Below the pieces are notes generated by a model that had not been told where the DNA came from, made no database searches, and was given only the letters and a program-made list of their open reading frames with translations. 64,000 nt of DNA from Pseudomonadota bacterium (GTDB lineage: Bacteria; Bdellovibrionota; UBA1018), in contig JAIXQO010000001.1 in the NCBI GenBank assembly GCA_027485695.1, positions 62,001-126,000 on the forward strand. Direction: 5' to 3'. How positions within the stretch are numbered: the first letter of the stretch is position 1; the number at the start of each line of letters is the position of its first letter. Made by a program: the position numbers and the translations under genes. This document shows positions 35,368 to 45,936 of the stretch, piece by piece.

Positions 35368-35690
35368 AAAGGATCTCCTAAGCGAGACGGGCCATCCGTC
35401 CCAAGTAAAAGGCAGACCTCTATTGTCTGCCCACTGCTCGTCGAAATAAAGAGAGAATCTCCGTGTTTTCGCGACACTTTAGTGACGTGTACGATCGTTC
35501 CGGTGAAATAATGGCGTGATTTCATTTTTCACGCCGTCGAATGAGAAAGCCTTAATCCTATTCCGAGGAAACGATTTTGATCGGGACATCTGATTGGGAC
35601 AGAAGAAGTGCCCTTCATACCCAGATAAATCTAAGATTCGTCTCATAGTTTCTATTTTACCTACGCATCTCCGGCGCTAGACTAAGAGTC

Positions 35691-37424
35691 ATGGATCAAC
35701 AAACCAGTTTCATGCGCTCCCTTTGCCTTGGGTATATCGAAGAAGACCTGATCGTTCCGTTTCCGGAACAATCCGAGGACGAAAAAGAACTCCTTCGCGG
35801 CGTCATCCAAAGTTTGGAACAGACGTTCAAAGGGCGCGACGACGAATACCGGAAATGGGATCGCGCCGGCGACCTCCCCCCCGAAGTGGTCCAGCAAATG
35901 AAAGAGCTCGGACTCTTTAGCTTGATCATCCCAGAGGAATTCGGCGGCCTCGGAATGAACGCCAGTTCGTACTCCCGCTCCCTCCAGGAATTGGCGAAAT
36001 ACGACGGAAGCGTGGCCATCACTGCCGGCGCTCATAGCTCCATCGGGATGCGCGCACTGATTCTGTTCGGAACCCCGGAACAACGGGCGAAATACTTACC
36101 AAAACTCGCTACTGGCGAGATGATCGCCGCTTTTGCGCTCACCGAGCCAGGCGCTGGTTCGGACGCAGCCGCGATTAAGACCAAGGCTGTTCGCGACGGC
36201 AATGACTGGGTCATCAACGGTAACAAGCTCTGGATCACGAACGGTGGCATCGCTGATTTCTTCACGGTTTTTGCGCGCACTGAAGGTCCTGAGGGGCATT
36301 CGACCGCGTTCATCGTCACCCGCGATATGGTCGGAGTGACCACCGGTCCTCACGAAGACAAAATGGGCCTCCGTGCAAGCTCCACGACGACCGTCATGCT
36401 CGACAACGTCCGCGTTCCTCATGAAAACGTGATTGGCGAAGTCGGCAAAGGTTTCAAAGTCGCCATGAACGTCCTGAACTCCGGAAGAACCGGTCTCGGC
36501 GGCGGTTGCATCGGCGCCATGAAACACTTGATTGAACTCACCACCAAGCAGTGCAAAGAGCGCGAACAATTCGGTAAGCCGATCGCAGAGTTCGGCCTCA
36601 TGAAACAAAAAATTGGTCACATGGTCGTTGAGTGCTACGTCACCGAAGCGCTCGTGTCGCTTGTTGCTGGTCTCATCGACAAAGGCTACAAGGACTACGC
36701 CGTCGAAGCCGCGATCAGCAAGGTTTTCGCAACCGAGTGCCTCTGGCGTTCCGCTGACGAAGCTCTCCAGGCTGCCGGCGGGAATGGTTACATGTGCGAA
36801 TTCCCTTATGAGCGCATCCTACGTGATTGCCGAATCAACCGAATTTTTGAAGGAACGAACGACATCCTGCGACTTTTCATCGCACTGACTGCGATGAACG
36901 ACGTCGGTAAGGAGCTCTCTTCTCTCGGTAAGTCTCTCGAAGGTATTTTCAACGACCCGATCAAAGGTTTCGGCGTTATCTCCGAATATGCGCTCCGTCG
37001 CGTTTCCCAAACGACGGGTGTCGGCAAGGTTCGAGGTAATTTCTCGAAACTGAATCCGGCCATCCAGCCTCAAGCTGAGATATTCGAAGACGGCGTGCGT
37101 GACTTAGCCGCGGCAACCGACCGAATCCTGCGTAAACATGGCAAAAGCATCATCGGTAAGCAGTTCGCAACCAAGCGTCTGGCCGACATCATGATCGACC
37201 TTTTTGCACTTGCAGCGACACTCAGCCGCGTGAACTCGTCGATCAACAAAAACGGTCCTCAAGCCGCCTATAAAGAACTTGAGATCCTCCAAGTATTCGC
37301 TGGCCAAGTTCGCCGTCGAACAAAGTCGAACTTCAACAAGATCGACAATAACGACGACGAATTGATCAAGAGCCTTGCAGATCACGCGCTCGAAAACGAA
37401 CGCTATATCTGGGATACAGTGTAG
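35691..37424 (+). CDS. Acyl-CoA dehydrogenase
   Basis: FALTEPGAGSDAAAIKTKA, GNKLWITNGG, ALQAAGGNGYMCEFPYERILRDCRINRIFEGTNDI. Confidence 0.93.
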   Translation: MDQQTSFMRSLCLGYIEEDLIVPFPEQSEDEKELLRGVIQSLEQTFKGRDDEYRKWDRAGDLPPEVVQQMKELGLFSLIIPEEFGGLGMNASSYSRSLQELAKYDGSVAITAGAHSSIGMRALILFGTPEQRAKYLPKLATGEMIAAFALTEPGAGSDAAAIKTKAVRDGNDWVINGNKLWITNGGIADFFTVFARTEGPEGHSTAFIVTRDMVGVTTGPHEDKMGLRASSTTTVMLDNVRVPHENVIGEVGKGFKVAMNVLNSGRTGLGGGCIGAMKHLIELTTKQCKEREQFGKPIAEFGLMKQKIGHMVVECYVTEALVSLVAGLIDKGYKDYAVEAAISKVFATECLWRSADEALQAAGGNGYMCEFPYERILRDCRINRIFEGTNDILRLFIALTAMNDVGKELSSLGKSLEGIFNDPIKGFGVISEYALRRVSQTTGVGKVRGNFSKLNPAIQPQAEIFEDGVRDLAAATDRILRKHGKSIIGKQFATKRLADIMIDLFALAATLSRVNSSINKNGPQAAYKELEILQVFAGQVRRRTKSNFNKIDNNDDELIKSLADHALENERYIWDTV

Positions 37425-37512
37425 ACCATTGGTTAACTGCAAAGGTTCTCGGTAAGCGATTCCTTAGCGGAGGGTTCTCCGTTAGTATCGTCGCGATCGA
37501 AGGATTCGCACC

Positions 37513-38736
37513 ATGGCAGTTCACCAGTCCAGCTCATTTTCCCCGTCGTTTTATCGGCTAATTTTTGCGCGTTTTTCCATCGGATTCTCGACCCAAGCCC
37601 AGGCGATCTTGCTCGGCTGGCAGATGTACGAGATGACGAACGATCCACTGCAGTTGGGCCTAGTCGGACTTTGCGAAGCGATTCCGGCTCTCTCGCTCGC
37701 GCTATTTGCTGGTTACCTAGTGGATCTGTTCTCACCCAAGCGGATTTACCAAATCGTTCAAGTGCTGAGCCTGGTTTCGCTCTTGATCGCCTGGAACGCG
37801 CACTCGCGCGAACAACTGCTGCTTGCGGCCGTCGTCACCGGACTTGTCCGGGGGTTCGCAAGCCCCGCAATCCAAGCCATGATCCCCAGACTGGTTCCGC
37901 TCACAAATATCTCACGAGCCGTCGCTTGGAACGCGTCCGTCAATAAACTCTCCACTGTCGGAGGACCTGCTATCGCAGGCGTACTCCTCGGAGCATGGGG
38001 ACTGCATCTTCCCTACGCCGTGGCTTGCATATTACTGGGCGTGTCCGTCGTGGCTACTCACCTCATTCAACTCGATCCAATTCAAAAGGTCGTTCGTGTT
38101 CAGAAATCATTTATCAACGAACTCTTCGAAGGCGTTCGTTTCGTCATTCGCGAACCTCGTCTGCTCAGCGCGCTCACTTTGGATATGTTCGCGGTGCTTT
38201 TTGGCGGGGTGATGGCTATCCTGCCGGTCTTCGTCAAAGACATCCTCCATGCGGGTCCCGAAACGCTCGGAGTTCTCCGAGCGGCTCCTGCAGTGGGAGC
38301 TGTACTCATGGGGTTTTATCTCATTCGAAATCCCCTGGAACGAAACGTGGGACGGCTGTTGTTCGCAGTCGTATTTGGGTTCGGGCTCTGTATTTTAGGG
38401 TTTGCCGCATCTGAGACTCTCCTGCCCGCGGCCATTTTTTTGGCCGTGAGTGGAGCGCTCGACTCCGTCAGTATGGTGATCCGAGGAGCAATCGTACAGC
38501 TCCTGTCTCCGGATGAAATGCGAGGACGTATTGCTTCGGTGAACTCCATCTTCATCGGCTCATCCAATGAACTCGGCGCGTTCGAATCAGGGCTTGCGGC
38601 AAAACTCCTCGGCACGATTCCTTCAATCTATTTTGGCGGCTGCATGACGCTTTTTTCTGTTTTGTTCATATATGCAGTCCATCCACGACTTTGGAAATTA
38701 GATCTGCGAGAACTCGTTCCACTCAGCAAAAAATGA
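37513..38736 (+). CDS. MFS transporter
   Basis: Approx 12 TM; FARFSIGFSTQAQAILLGWQMYEMTNDPLQLGLVGLCEAIP, LLSPDEMRGRIASVNSIFIGSSNELG. Confidence 0.85.
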   Translation: MAVHQSSSFSPSFYRLIFARFSIGFSTQAQAILLGWQMYEMTNDPLQLGLVGLCEAIPALSLALFAGYLVDLFSPKRIYQIVQVLSLVSLLIAWNAHSREQLLLAAVVTGLVRGFASPAIQAMIPRLVPLTNISRAVAWNASVNKLSTVGGPAIAGVLLGAWGLHLPYAVACILLGVSVVATHLIQLDPIQKVVRVQKSFINELFEGVRFVIREPRLLSALTLDMFAVLFGGVMAILPVFVKDILHAGPETLGVLRAAPAVGAVLMGFYLIRNPLERNVGRLLFAVVFGFGLCILGFAASETLLPAAIFLAVSGALDSVSMVIRGAIVQLLSPDEMRGRIASVNSIFIGSSNELGAFESGLAAKLLGTIPSIYFGGCMTLFSVLFIYAVHPRLWKLDLRELVPLSKK

Positions 38737-38766
38737 CCATTTGTGGGCGAGACCCAAACTGATTAA

Positions 38767-39633
38767 ATGAATGGATACTTTATGGGATTCTTGAGCAATC
38801 TGAAAAACCGATTGATCCATGGTGGTCTGACCGAAGAAGAGCACGAGCGCGTTTCGCGCGCGATGACTCAACTCAATTCGGCTGGCTTCGATCCGTGGGG
38901 AGTGAGCCCGGAAACACTCAAAGCATCGCTCGCGAGCTCGATCTGGTTGTATCGCAAATATTTTCGTGTCGAGACCAAGGGACTCGAGAACGTTCCCGAA
39001 GGTCGCCTCCTCATCGTGGGAAATCACAGCGGACAGGTGCCGATCGATGGAATGCTGATCGCCACCTCGATGCTTCTGGAAGCCAATCCGCCCAGGCTCG
39101 CTCGTGGGATGGTGGAGCGCTGGGCTCCCGCCCTCCCATTTATCAGTACCTGGTTCGCTCGATGCGGTCAGATCACGGGCGACTATCACAACTGCAAAGA
39201 ACTCCTTGAGCGAGATGAGTGCGTGATGGTTTTCCCCGAGGGCGTAAGCGGTTCCGGGAAAACGATTTTTCACCGATATGAACTCCAAAGATTCGGAACC
39301 GGTTTCATGCGACTTGCGCTCGAAACTAAAACTCCAATCCTACCCGTCGCCGCAATCGGTTTTGAGGAGGCACTCCCGAGCATCTCGAAACTCTCAAAAC
39401 TCTCTAAGCGCGTCGGAGCTCCCTACTTGCCCCTCATTCCGACTGGCTATTTGCCACTACCGACCAAAGTCACACTGCGGTTCGGTCAACCGCTGCGATT
39501 CGATGCCCCAGCCGATGCCTCTGATTCTGCGATCGAGCAACTGGTCGATCAGGTGAAATTCTCCATTCAAAAGGAACTCGACGAGGGCCTCCGCATCCGC
39601 GGCGAGCGGATCTTCACCGGAGTTGCGAAATGA
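38767..39633 (+). CDS. Lysophospholipid acyltransferase (PlsC-like)
   Basis: IVGNHSGQVPIDG (NHxxxxxD) and VFPEGVSGSGKT motifs; start may be 38782. Confidence 0.83.
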   Translation: MNGYFMGFLSNLKNRLIHGGLTEEEHERVSRAMTQLNSAGFDPWGVSPETLKASLASSIWLYRKYFRVETKGLENVPEGRLLIVGNHSGQVPIDGMLIATSMLLEANPPRLARGMVERWAPALPFISTWFARCGQITGDYHNCKELLERDECVMVFPEGVSGSGKTIFHRYELQRFGTGFMRLALETKTPILPVAAIGFEEALPSISKLSKLSKRVGAPYLPLIPTGYLPLPTKVTLRFGQPLRFDAPADASDSAIEQLVDQVKFSIQKELDEGLRIRGERIFTGVAK

Positions 39634-40580
39634 GCGAGAAACGGAGGATTCTTTTTACCGGTGCCAGTGGCGGACTTGCGAGAATCATCGCCGACCGGAT
39701 CAAAGATGATTTCGAAATCTACGGAATCGACGTGAGACCCCTTCGTGTGGGAGCTCGATTCCCGGGAGAGTTTCTTCAGCTCGACTATCAGAGCCGAAAA
39801 GTTTCCGAACTATTTCGTTCGATGAAGTTTCAAGCCATGGTTCATCTCGGGCGTCTACCGATGGAAGCGCAATACCGGAAATTCTCGCGTTTTCACACGA
39901 ACGTCCTCGGAACCCGTAATCTCCTCGATCTCTGCCTGAAGCATCAGGTGAAAACCGCGATCGTCATGAGCACATTTCACGTCTACGGTGCGCACCAGCA
40001 CAATCACCTCTATATAACCGAGGATGACGCCTTGCTCGCCAGCCACACATTTCCGGAGATCACGGATGCGGTCGAACTAGATAATATTTCGGTCGCGTTC
40101 TCGCTGAAAAATCGAGAGATTCGCACGCTGATTCTGAGACCTGTGAACGTCATCGGCAATCGCATCCATAACCAAATTTCGATGTTCCTCAGAACCGGCG
40201 CTTGCCCAGTTTTGATGGGCTACGATCCCATGCAGCAGTTCATTCACGAATCAGACATGGCCGAAGCGGTGTTACTTGCTTTAAATGGCGACAAGTCCGG
40301 GATTTACAACGTCGCTGGCGAAGGCGTAATTCCATTCACGAAAGCTGTCGAAATGGCAGGATCCAAAGCGGTGCCAGTGCCTGAATTCCTCAAGGGACCG
40401 AGCATTCAATTCATGAAATGGGTGGGATTTGATTTTCCGAAACACTTGGTTGAGTACTTCAAGTACCCCGTGATCGTGTCGGATAAAGCGTTTCGTCGTG
40501 ACTTCGGTTATCAACCCAAAGTCACGACGAGAGATGCATTAGAGAGTTTGATCACCGGTCTCCCGGGATCACTCGGATAG
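39630..40580 (+). CDS. NAD-dependent epimerase/dehydratase (extended SDR)
   Basis: ILFTGASGGLARIIADRI Rossmann motif; HLGRLPMEA, ILRPVNVIGNR; ATGA overlap with preceding gene. Confidence 0.83.
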   Translation: MSEKRRILFTGASGGLARIIADRIKDDFEIYGIDVRPLRVGARFPGEFLQLDYQSRKVSELFRSMKFQAMVHLGRLPMEAQYRKFSRFHTNVLGTRNLLDLCLKHQVKTAIVMSTFHVYGAHQHNHLYITEDDALLASHTFPEITDAVELDNISVAFSLKNREIRTLILRPVNVIGNRIHNQISMFLRTGACPVLMGYDPMQQFIHESDMAEAVLLALNGDKSGIYNVAGEGVIPFTKAVEMAGSKAVPVPEFLKGPSIQFMKWVGFDFPKHLVEYFKYPVIVSDKAFRRDFGYQPKVTTRDALESLITGLPGSLG

Positions 40581-40585
40581 ATCGA

Positions 40586-42244
40586 TTAGAGTCCGACGAC
40601 CGCGAGCGAATCGTTGACCTGGCCGCAAGTGCTTGGATCATAGATTCGGGAGCAAGCGGTTTTCAGTGCGACGGCTGCGCCTCTGAAGTCAGTTCTCTCG
40701 TTCATGAATTGAGTCAGAGCGAGGTAGATGACTTTTTCTGCTCGTTCTTCGCCGATGCGTTTAACCATCTGGAAGAAAGCGTGCCCTGGGATCGTCGCAT
40801 TGCCGTGAACGTAGCAGCGATCGTTTGCAGCCGTACAGGCAGCGGCACCCATCGCCCCGCCGCCAAAGGCGAGGAGTTTTTCACGAACGTGTTTTGGCAT
40901 TGGAACTTCGATACGTGCACCGTTTGGATCAATAAAACGGTGTTTAACCGAATTCGGGAACTCATGATCGCGAAGAGCGCGGGCAGGATCTCTCAAGAAA
41001 ATGCCTTGGCCGACTTTCCAGCTACGCTTGCCTTCGATCATTTTTCCGAAGAAGTCGGAAATCGCCTCGTTCAATGCGCCGGTTTCATCTATTGAGATGA
41101 ATCCAGCCGTTTTGCTCACCACTCCGTGGGTCATCTCGTGACCAGCGATATCGACGTATCGGGAGAAGTCTCCCATTTCGATTCCATCGCCCGTTCCGTA
41201 GACCATGTGGTTTTCTTCGGTGTTCCAGTAAGCGTTGTCAAACTGGCTACCGACTTGAACAGTAGCAACCAATTCTCCTCCGCGACCGTCGAAGCTGTCG
41301 CGATTGTGGCGAGAGAGGTAGTAGTTCAAGACTTTCTTGGCATTTTCGAATGCATTTGTTCCGGAAATATCTGGACCAGGCGAAACCCAGCGACCACCGT
41401 TCACGATCGGCTTACAGCCTTTCGGGAAAACGACCATCGGCGAGCCGTCCGTCATCGAGATGAGCTGGCAGCCTTTGGTTGGGTTCATGTTTTGCGCTAA
41501 GAACGCATCGCACTTACTGAGTTCCAACTGACCTTTGCGGCTGCCGGCAATATCCACCAGCTCGCATGCCACCGTACGAGGAAACAAGGTGCCCGGTGGG
41601 ATATCGACGATATTTTGAAGACCGATACCCAAATTTCTAGCGCTGTAGATTTGAATCGGCGCGATCTCTTCATGGTTCGAGATCTGAGCAATCACTTCAC
41701 CCGTGTGAGCGTCGATCAGAGTCGTACCGCCGGCGCCTTTGGAATCGTCACGCTGGCGAACCGAGTAGATGAGGCGAGCGGAGAGGTTGTCTCCGTTCGG
41801 CAGAATCTTGAGTTCTGGAAGCGCGGAGAGAGGGTTTTTCGACAAGCTCTGCGTGATCGCCACCGCTTGTTTCGTCGTGATCGTTGGTTCGGCCGAGATG
41901 TTCAGCTTAGGAACCGTTGTTGTAACGATTTCTTCGCCGTTCGTCGAGGTGTGCACCATCGCCGTAGCACCCAGGACCGGGAGTCCTTTGTAGAAGTAAC
42001 GTGCTTTGGTGGTTTCGACTTGGTCGCCCACCACTTTACCCAAGATTTCGATGCGACCGTCTTTGTCGAGACCGTCGATCTGATCGGCAACGGATGATTC
42101 AAGTTTCAATTTTTGGCGAATCGATTCGAAAGCACCAAGAGATTGAAAAAGCTTAGGCTCGTATGCTGAGTTCGCCATTGCGGCGGACGAGAGACCAAGA
42201 GCTAGAATACTGAACTTCTGAATGTAGCAACGTGAAAAATTCAT
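40586..42244 (-). CDS. Thermolysin-like (M4) neutral metalloprotease precursor
   Basis: Signal peptide, FTP/PepSY propeptide-like region, DIAGHEMTHGVVSKTAGF (HExxH), GALNEAISDFFG (Glu ligand), VHGNATIPGHAFFQM. Confidence 0.92.
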   Translation of the reverse strand: MNFSRCYIQKFSILALGLSSAAMANSAYEPKLFQSLGAFESIRQKLKLESSVADQIDGLDKDGRIEILGKVVGDQVETTKARYFYKGLPVLGATAMVHTSTNGEEIVTTTVPKLNISAEPTITTKQAVAITQSLSKNPLSALPELKILPNGDNLSARLIYSVRQRDDSKGAGGTTLIDAHTGEVIAQISNHEEIAPIQIYSARNLGIGLQNIVDIPPGTLFPRTVACELVDIAGSRKGQLELSKCDAFLAQNMNPTKGCQLISMTDGSPMVVFPKGCKPIVNGGRWVSPGPDISGTNAFENAKKVLNYYLSRHNRDSFDGRGGELVATVQVGSQFDNAYWNTEENHMVYGTGDGIEMGDFSRYVDIAGHEMTHGVVSKTAGFISIDETGALNEAISDFFGKMIEGKRSWKVGQGIFLRDPARALRDHEFPNSVKHRFIDPNGARIEVPMPKHVREKLLAFGGGAMGAAACTAANDRCYVHGNATIPGHAFFQMVKRIGEERAEKVIYLALTQFMNERTDFRGAAVALKTACSRIYDPSTCGQVNDSLAVVGL

Positions 42245-42370
42245 TTACCCCCCCACCTACTGGGATCGAGGGGATAACACGATCATTACGAATTAGGAAA
42301 GAGCGGGAGATACAAAAAATTAATGATTTCTCATTATATATATTTATGACAATACGCGTCATCAATAACT

Positions 42371-42799
42371 TCAGTGACAATTCTGTTCGATTAGGTCGTA
42401 GAGAAACAAAGAAGCACCGCCCAACTCGCGTTTTGAGGCAATTTCGCGCCCCGAGTGAGCCAAAATAAGCCGAAGGCTTTTTCCGCAATCCTGTTGCCTG
42501 AGTTCATCGACGGAGAAATCAAACAGCAGGCTCTTCATCTCAAGCAGCGGAAGTGCCGCCTCCACGGCTCCATCATCCATGTTGCTCGGTAGGGAATCCG
42601 CGAGTCTTGCCGTCTCTCGACCAAATTCAACGAACAGTTTTTTTCTTTCAGAAAACTCAACCTTCGGACGAATCAGCTCCGCGTGAATTTTCGCCAATGA
42701 AGGAAACTTCGAGAGGGGGAACTCAGTACGGTCCGCCGCAAACGTCGTTACTGCCCCGATTGCGCTCGCTACGTAGATGAATCGTAAAACTAGAAACAC
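42371..42799 (-). CDS. Hypothetical secreted protein
   Basis: 142 aa with N-terminal hydrophobic segment; overlaps preceding gene by 10 bp. Confidence 0.5.
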   Translation of the reverse strand: MFLVLRFIYVASAIGAVTTFAADRTEFPLSKFPSLAKIHAELIRPKVEFSERKKLFVEFGRETARLADSLPSNMDDGAVEAALPLLEMKSLLFDFSVDELRQQDCGKSLRLILAHSGREIASKRELGGASLFLYDLIEQNCH

Positions 42800-44070
42800 T
42801 GCGCACCTGTAGATTTCTCTATTTGCTCAAGCTCTTGGACAATACCGGGTCGATAACTGCCCTTGATCTCGTGACCGAAGAGTTTCTGTTCGAGTTTTCG
42901 CTGCGATTCGATCGATGGATTGTTGTAGTAAGTGAGCGCGACGAGTTTTCGTGTCTCGCTTCGTTCTGCAAGCCCCTTACCTAATGCGGTGATGCGGGTG
43001 ATATCTGCCGAAAACAGATCGCTCTTTTGCGCGACGTTTTTGCTGGTTGATTGAACGATTTTCGATTTTACCGCAGTCTCTAGCGCCGCCATCGCAGACG
43101 GTCCGCCCACATTGTGTCCAATTGCCACAACGGTCTCAATGACCTGAACACAGGACGCACGATGATCCGGAATAAAACGATCACAAAACTCTGATCCGGG
43201 CTCCGCGTCGTCTCGCAAAACCCAACCCAGTTTTTTACCTACCCCCAGTGACTCTACTTTTTCCTCGATCAGGGCGATTTGATAGGCATTGTAAAGCATG
43301 CCTAAATAGAGGGGCGAAGCTTGCGACTCCGAAGTATTTTCGCCTCCGTTCAACGAGTCACAGGGATCTCTTAAACGACCCAATAGTTTGCTGGGATTTT
43401 TTTTAGCCGCCAGCAAAGTTCGATCGGTCGTACCAAATATTCGACAAGCTGGAGACTCCGCTCGAGGCGTCAACGGAGGAGAACGATTGAGACGACTCGT
43501 CAGCGCCTTTTGACCGGTGCTGACCCCAATGTCATTTCGCTTCTGGATCAAATCTTCAAATGCCACCGAAGTCATCTGAAACGGACCCAGGGCATCTCCG
43601 CCGCCTTCGATCCGTAGCTGCAGCGTGCTTTCTTTGAGCATCTCTCCGAACAAGAGCTTTCGGTAGTTCTTCACGCCCAGGCATTCGGCAGCCGCGTTGA
43701 AATGCACGCTCATAAAACGTGCATATTTCGAATCAGACTGCGCAGTTCCCGACGTCTTCCGGCCATTTTTACACCCGTAAACACCGTAAGAACTCGCCCT
43801 GGATTTCAAGGCTTCGGCCCAACAATCCGTACCATACAGATACATTCCCCGGATCGCTTCGCGCGCCAATCGCGAGGAGATGGATCGGGTAACGATCGCA
43901 GAAAAAGGCTCGGCTGGGCACACAGGTGAAGAAACTCCGAACACCTCGAGCAGTTTGCTTTCGGGTACCATGCGGCTAAGCGCATCTTGGGACCAATCAT
44001 AATAAGAACCCGTATCTCCGGCCTGGGCCGCACACACAAGGACAGGGAGAAGTAGCGCAAGAAATCTCAT
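42790..44070 (-). CDS. Hypothetical secreted protein, possibly lysozyme/lytic-transglycosylase-like
   Basis: Signal peptide MRFLALLLPVLVCAAQAG; GEMLKESTLQLRIEGGGDALGPFQMTSVAFEDL is SLT-like (E-S...GPFQ). Confidence 0.55.
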   Translation of the reverse strand: MRFLALLLPVLVCAAQAGDTGSYYDWSQDALSRMVPESKLLEVFGVSSPVCPAEPFSAIVTRSISSRLAREAIRGMYLYGTDCWAEALKSRASSYGVYGCKNGRKTSGTAQSDSKYARFMSVHFNAAAECLGVKNYRKLLFGEMLKESTLQLRIEGGGDALGPFQMTSVAFEDLIQKRNDIGVSTGQKALTSRLNRSPPLTPRAESPACRIFGTTDRTLLAAKKNPSKLLGRLRDPCDSLNGGENTSESQASPLYLGMLYNAYQIALIEEKVESLGVGKKLGWVLRDDAEPGSEFCDRFIPDHRASCVQVIETVVAIGHNVGGPSAMAALETAVKSKIVQSTSKNVAQKSDLFSADITRITALGKGLAERSETRKLVALTYYNNPSIESQRKLEQKLFGHEIKGSYRPGIVQELEQIEKSTGAQCF

Positions 44071-44128
44071 CTCACGCTATTATGCCGAAAAATGGGCAAC
44101 TCAATCAGTAGGCAATTCTCGCCGAGTA

Positions 44129-45886
44129 CTACTCGCCTAGCGCCATTCCGAAATCGCGTGGGTCTGAAACGCCGTGCAGACGGGAGCCCTCTCGGCTGAC
44201 CGCCATCACCGCGCAGCCGACCTTGCCCACCTTGGGAGTATGACCGATTTTTTTGAGCTCTACATGAACTCGATTAAATAAATCAGCAGTCTCAATCGTC
44301 AATTCATCCGGGCGCCACTGATGGTGAATTCTCGGAAGAGCAACGGACTCGTAGAGCGGATACTCTTCGTTCAGGTAGTGCAGGATCGTTTGAGCGACGC
44401 AGTTAATGATCCGAGTTCCTCCGGGAGCGCCCACGGCGAGAATGGGGCGATCCCCTTTCATGACAATGGTTGGGGACATGCTACTGAGCGGCGTTTTCTT
44501 GGGGGCAACCGCGTTTGCCTTGCTTCCAATGGCTCCGAAGATATTCGAAGCGCCCGGTTTGGCCGAGAAATCATCCATCTCATTGTTCATCACGATCCCG
44601 GTTCCGGGCACGACCCATCCGGAACCAAACCAACCGTTGATCGTTTGCGTGGAGACGACCACGTTGCCTTCTTGATCCATGATCGAGAAATGTGTCGTAT
44701 CGTTCGATTCCTCGAACGCTGAGAATCGATTCTCTAATTCGGATGCCGTCCAAGCGCGATCGGCATTCCACATAGCCTTGACCTCATTCATGTAATTATC
44801 GGACACCATCTGTTTAACCGGGACGTTCGTGAAATCCGGGTCACCCATGTAACGAGCGCGATCACGAAACGCGACCTGCATCGAGGACGACAGTCGATGA
44901 ATATAGGTTGGTGAGAACGCCTCTTGCTCGGTGCCTCCCAGCGTCTCAAACAATTTCAATATTTGAACGACGTGCGTTCCTCCGCTACTCGGAGGTGGCA
45001 TTGAAAAAAGTTGGTAGCCGTGGAAACTGCCTTGTACGGGCTCCATCCAACGGACTCGGTAGCTACGGAAATCCTCGAGGGATAACCACTTGCCGAGCTT
45101 GTTGCTTTCGTTGACGATCGTTCGCGCGAGCGAGCCCGTGTAGAACGAACGATCCTTGGTCCGAGCGACTTCGCGGAGCGTTTTTGCGAGATCCTTCTGA
45201 ATGATTTTTTCACCGAGTTCAAAAGGCTTCTTGCCGTCCTTGAGCATGATTTCAGCCGTGCTTTTGTATCTCTTCAGAACATTCAGCTCGGCTTTTGATG
45301 CGGTCACGAAATACGGATAAGCCTCAAACCCGTTCTCGGCGAGAGTGATCGCTGGCGCGACGGTTTTCTCGAACGGTAGTTTCCCAAACTTGTCATGGAT
45401 CTCGACCAGTCCTTTGACCAAACCCGGAACTCCGATTGCGTAAAGCCCATAGACGGATCGATCCGGAATGACTTGGCCTTTTTTGTCGAGGTACATTTTC
45501 TCGCGAGCTTTCAAAGGCGCGTGTTCACGAAAATCAATTGCGTAGACTTTGCCAGTCTTGGCCTCACGGTAGAGCAAGAACCCGCCGCCACCGAGGCCAG
45601 TGGACTGAGGCCTTTCGACACTGATGGCGAACGACGCGGCGATCGCAGCATCGATGAGGTTTCCGCCTTGATTGAGCATTGCGCGAGCAGCTTGAGATGC
45701 CGCTCGCCCTTGAGTCGAAACGATCCACTTGGACCCGTATGCCTCGGACACTGCGCGTTCGGTTTCATTCTGCCGCACGGCGAGAGGCAAAGGCTCCGCC
45801 GGTTGCGGCGCGGTTTTACACGCAAATGCGAAAATAAGCGCGAACGAGAGGACATGAAGGCCATGACGCGTTTTCATATCTTTCAT
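44129..45886 (-). CDS. ggt: Gamma-glutamyltransferase
   Basis: MLNQGGNLIDAAIAASFAISVERPQSTGLGGGGFLLY, NDTTHFSIMDQEGNVVVSTQTINGWFGSG, MSPTIVMKGDRPILAVGAPGGTRII; lipoprotein-like N-terminus; start may be 45877. Confidence 0.93.
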   Translation of the reverse strand: MKDMKTRHGLHVLSFALIFAFACKTAPQPAEPLPLAVRQNETERAVSEAYGSKWIVSTQGRAASQAARAMLNQGGNLIDAAIAASFAISVERPQSTGLGGGGFLLYREAKTGKVYAIDFREHAPLKAREKMYLDKKGQVIPDRSVYGLYAIGVPGLVKGLVEIHDKFGKLPFEKTVAPAITLAENGFEAYPYFVTASKAELNVLKRYKSTAEIMLKDGKKPFELGEKIIQKDLAKTLREVARTKDRSFYTGSLARTIVNESNKLGKWLSLEDFRSYRVRWMEPVQGSFHGYQLFSMPPPSSGGTHVVQILKLFETLGGTEQEAFSPTYIHRLSSSMQVAFRDRARYMGDPDFTNVPVKQMVSDNYMNEVKAMWNADRAWTASELENRFSAFEESNDTTHFSIMDQEGNVVVSTQTINGWFGSGWVVPGTGIVMNNEMDDFSAKPGASNIFGAIGSKANAVAPKKTPLSSMSPTIVMKGDRPILAVGAPGGTRIINCVAQTILHYLNEEYPLYESVALPRIHHQWRPDELTIETADLFNRVHVELKKIGHTPKVGKVGCAVMAVSREGSRLHGVSDPRDFGMALGE

Positions 45887-45936
45887 TTCTACGGAGGTTC
45901 CTAGATTTCATCCAGTGCTTTCGTTATACGAAAACA

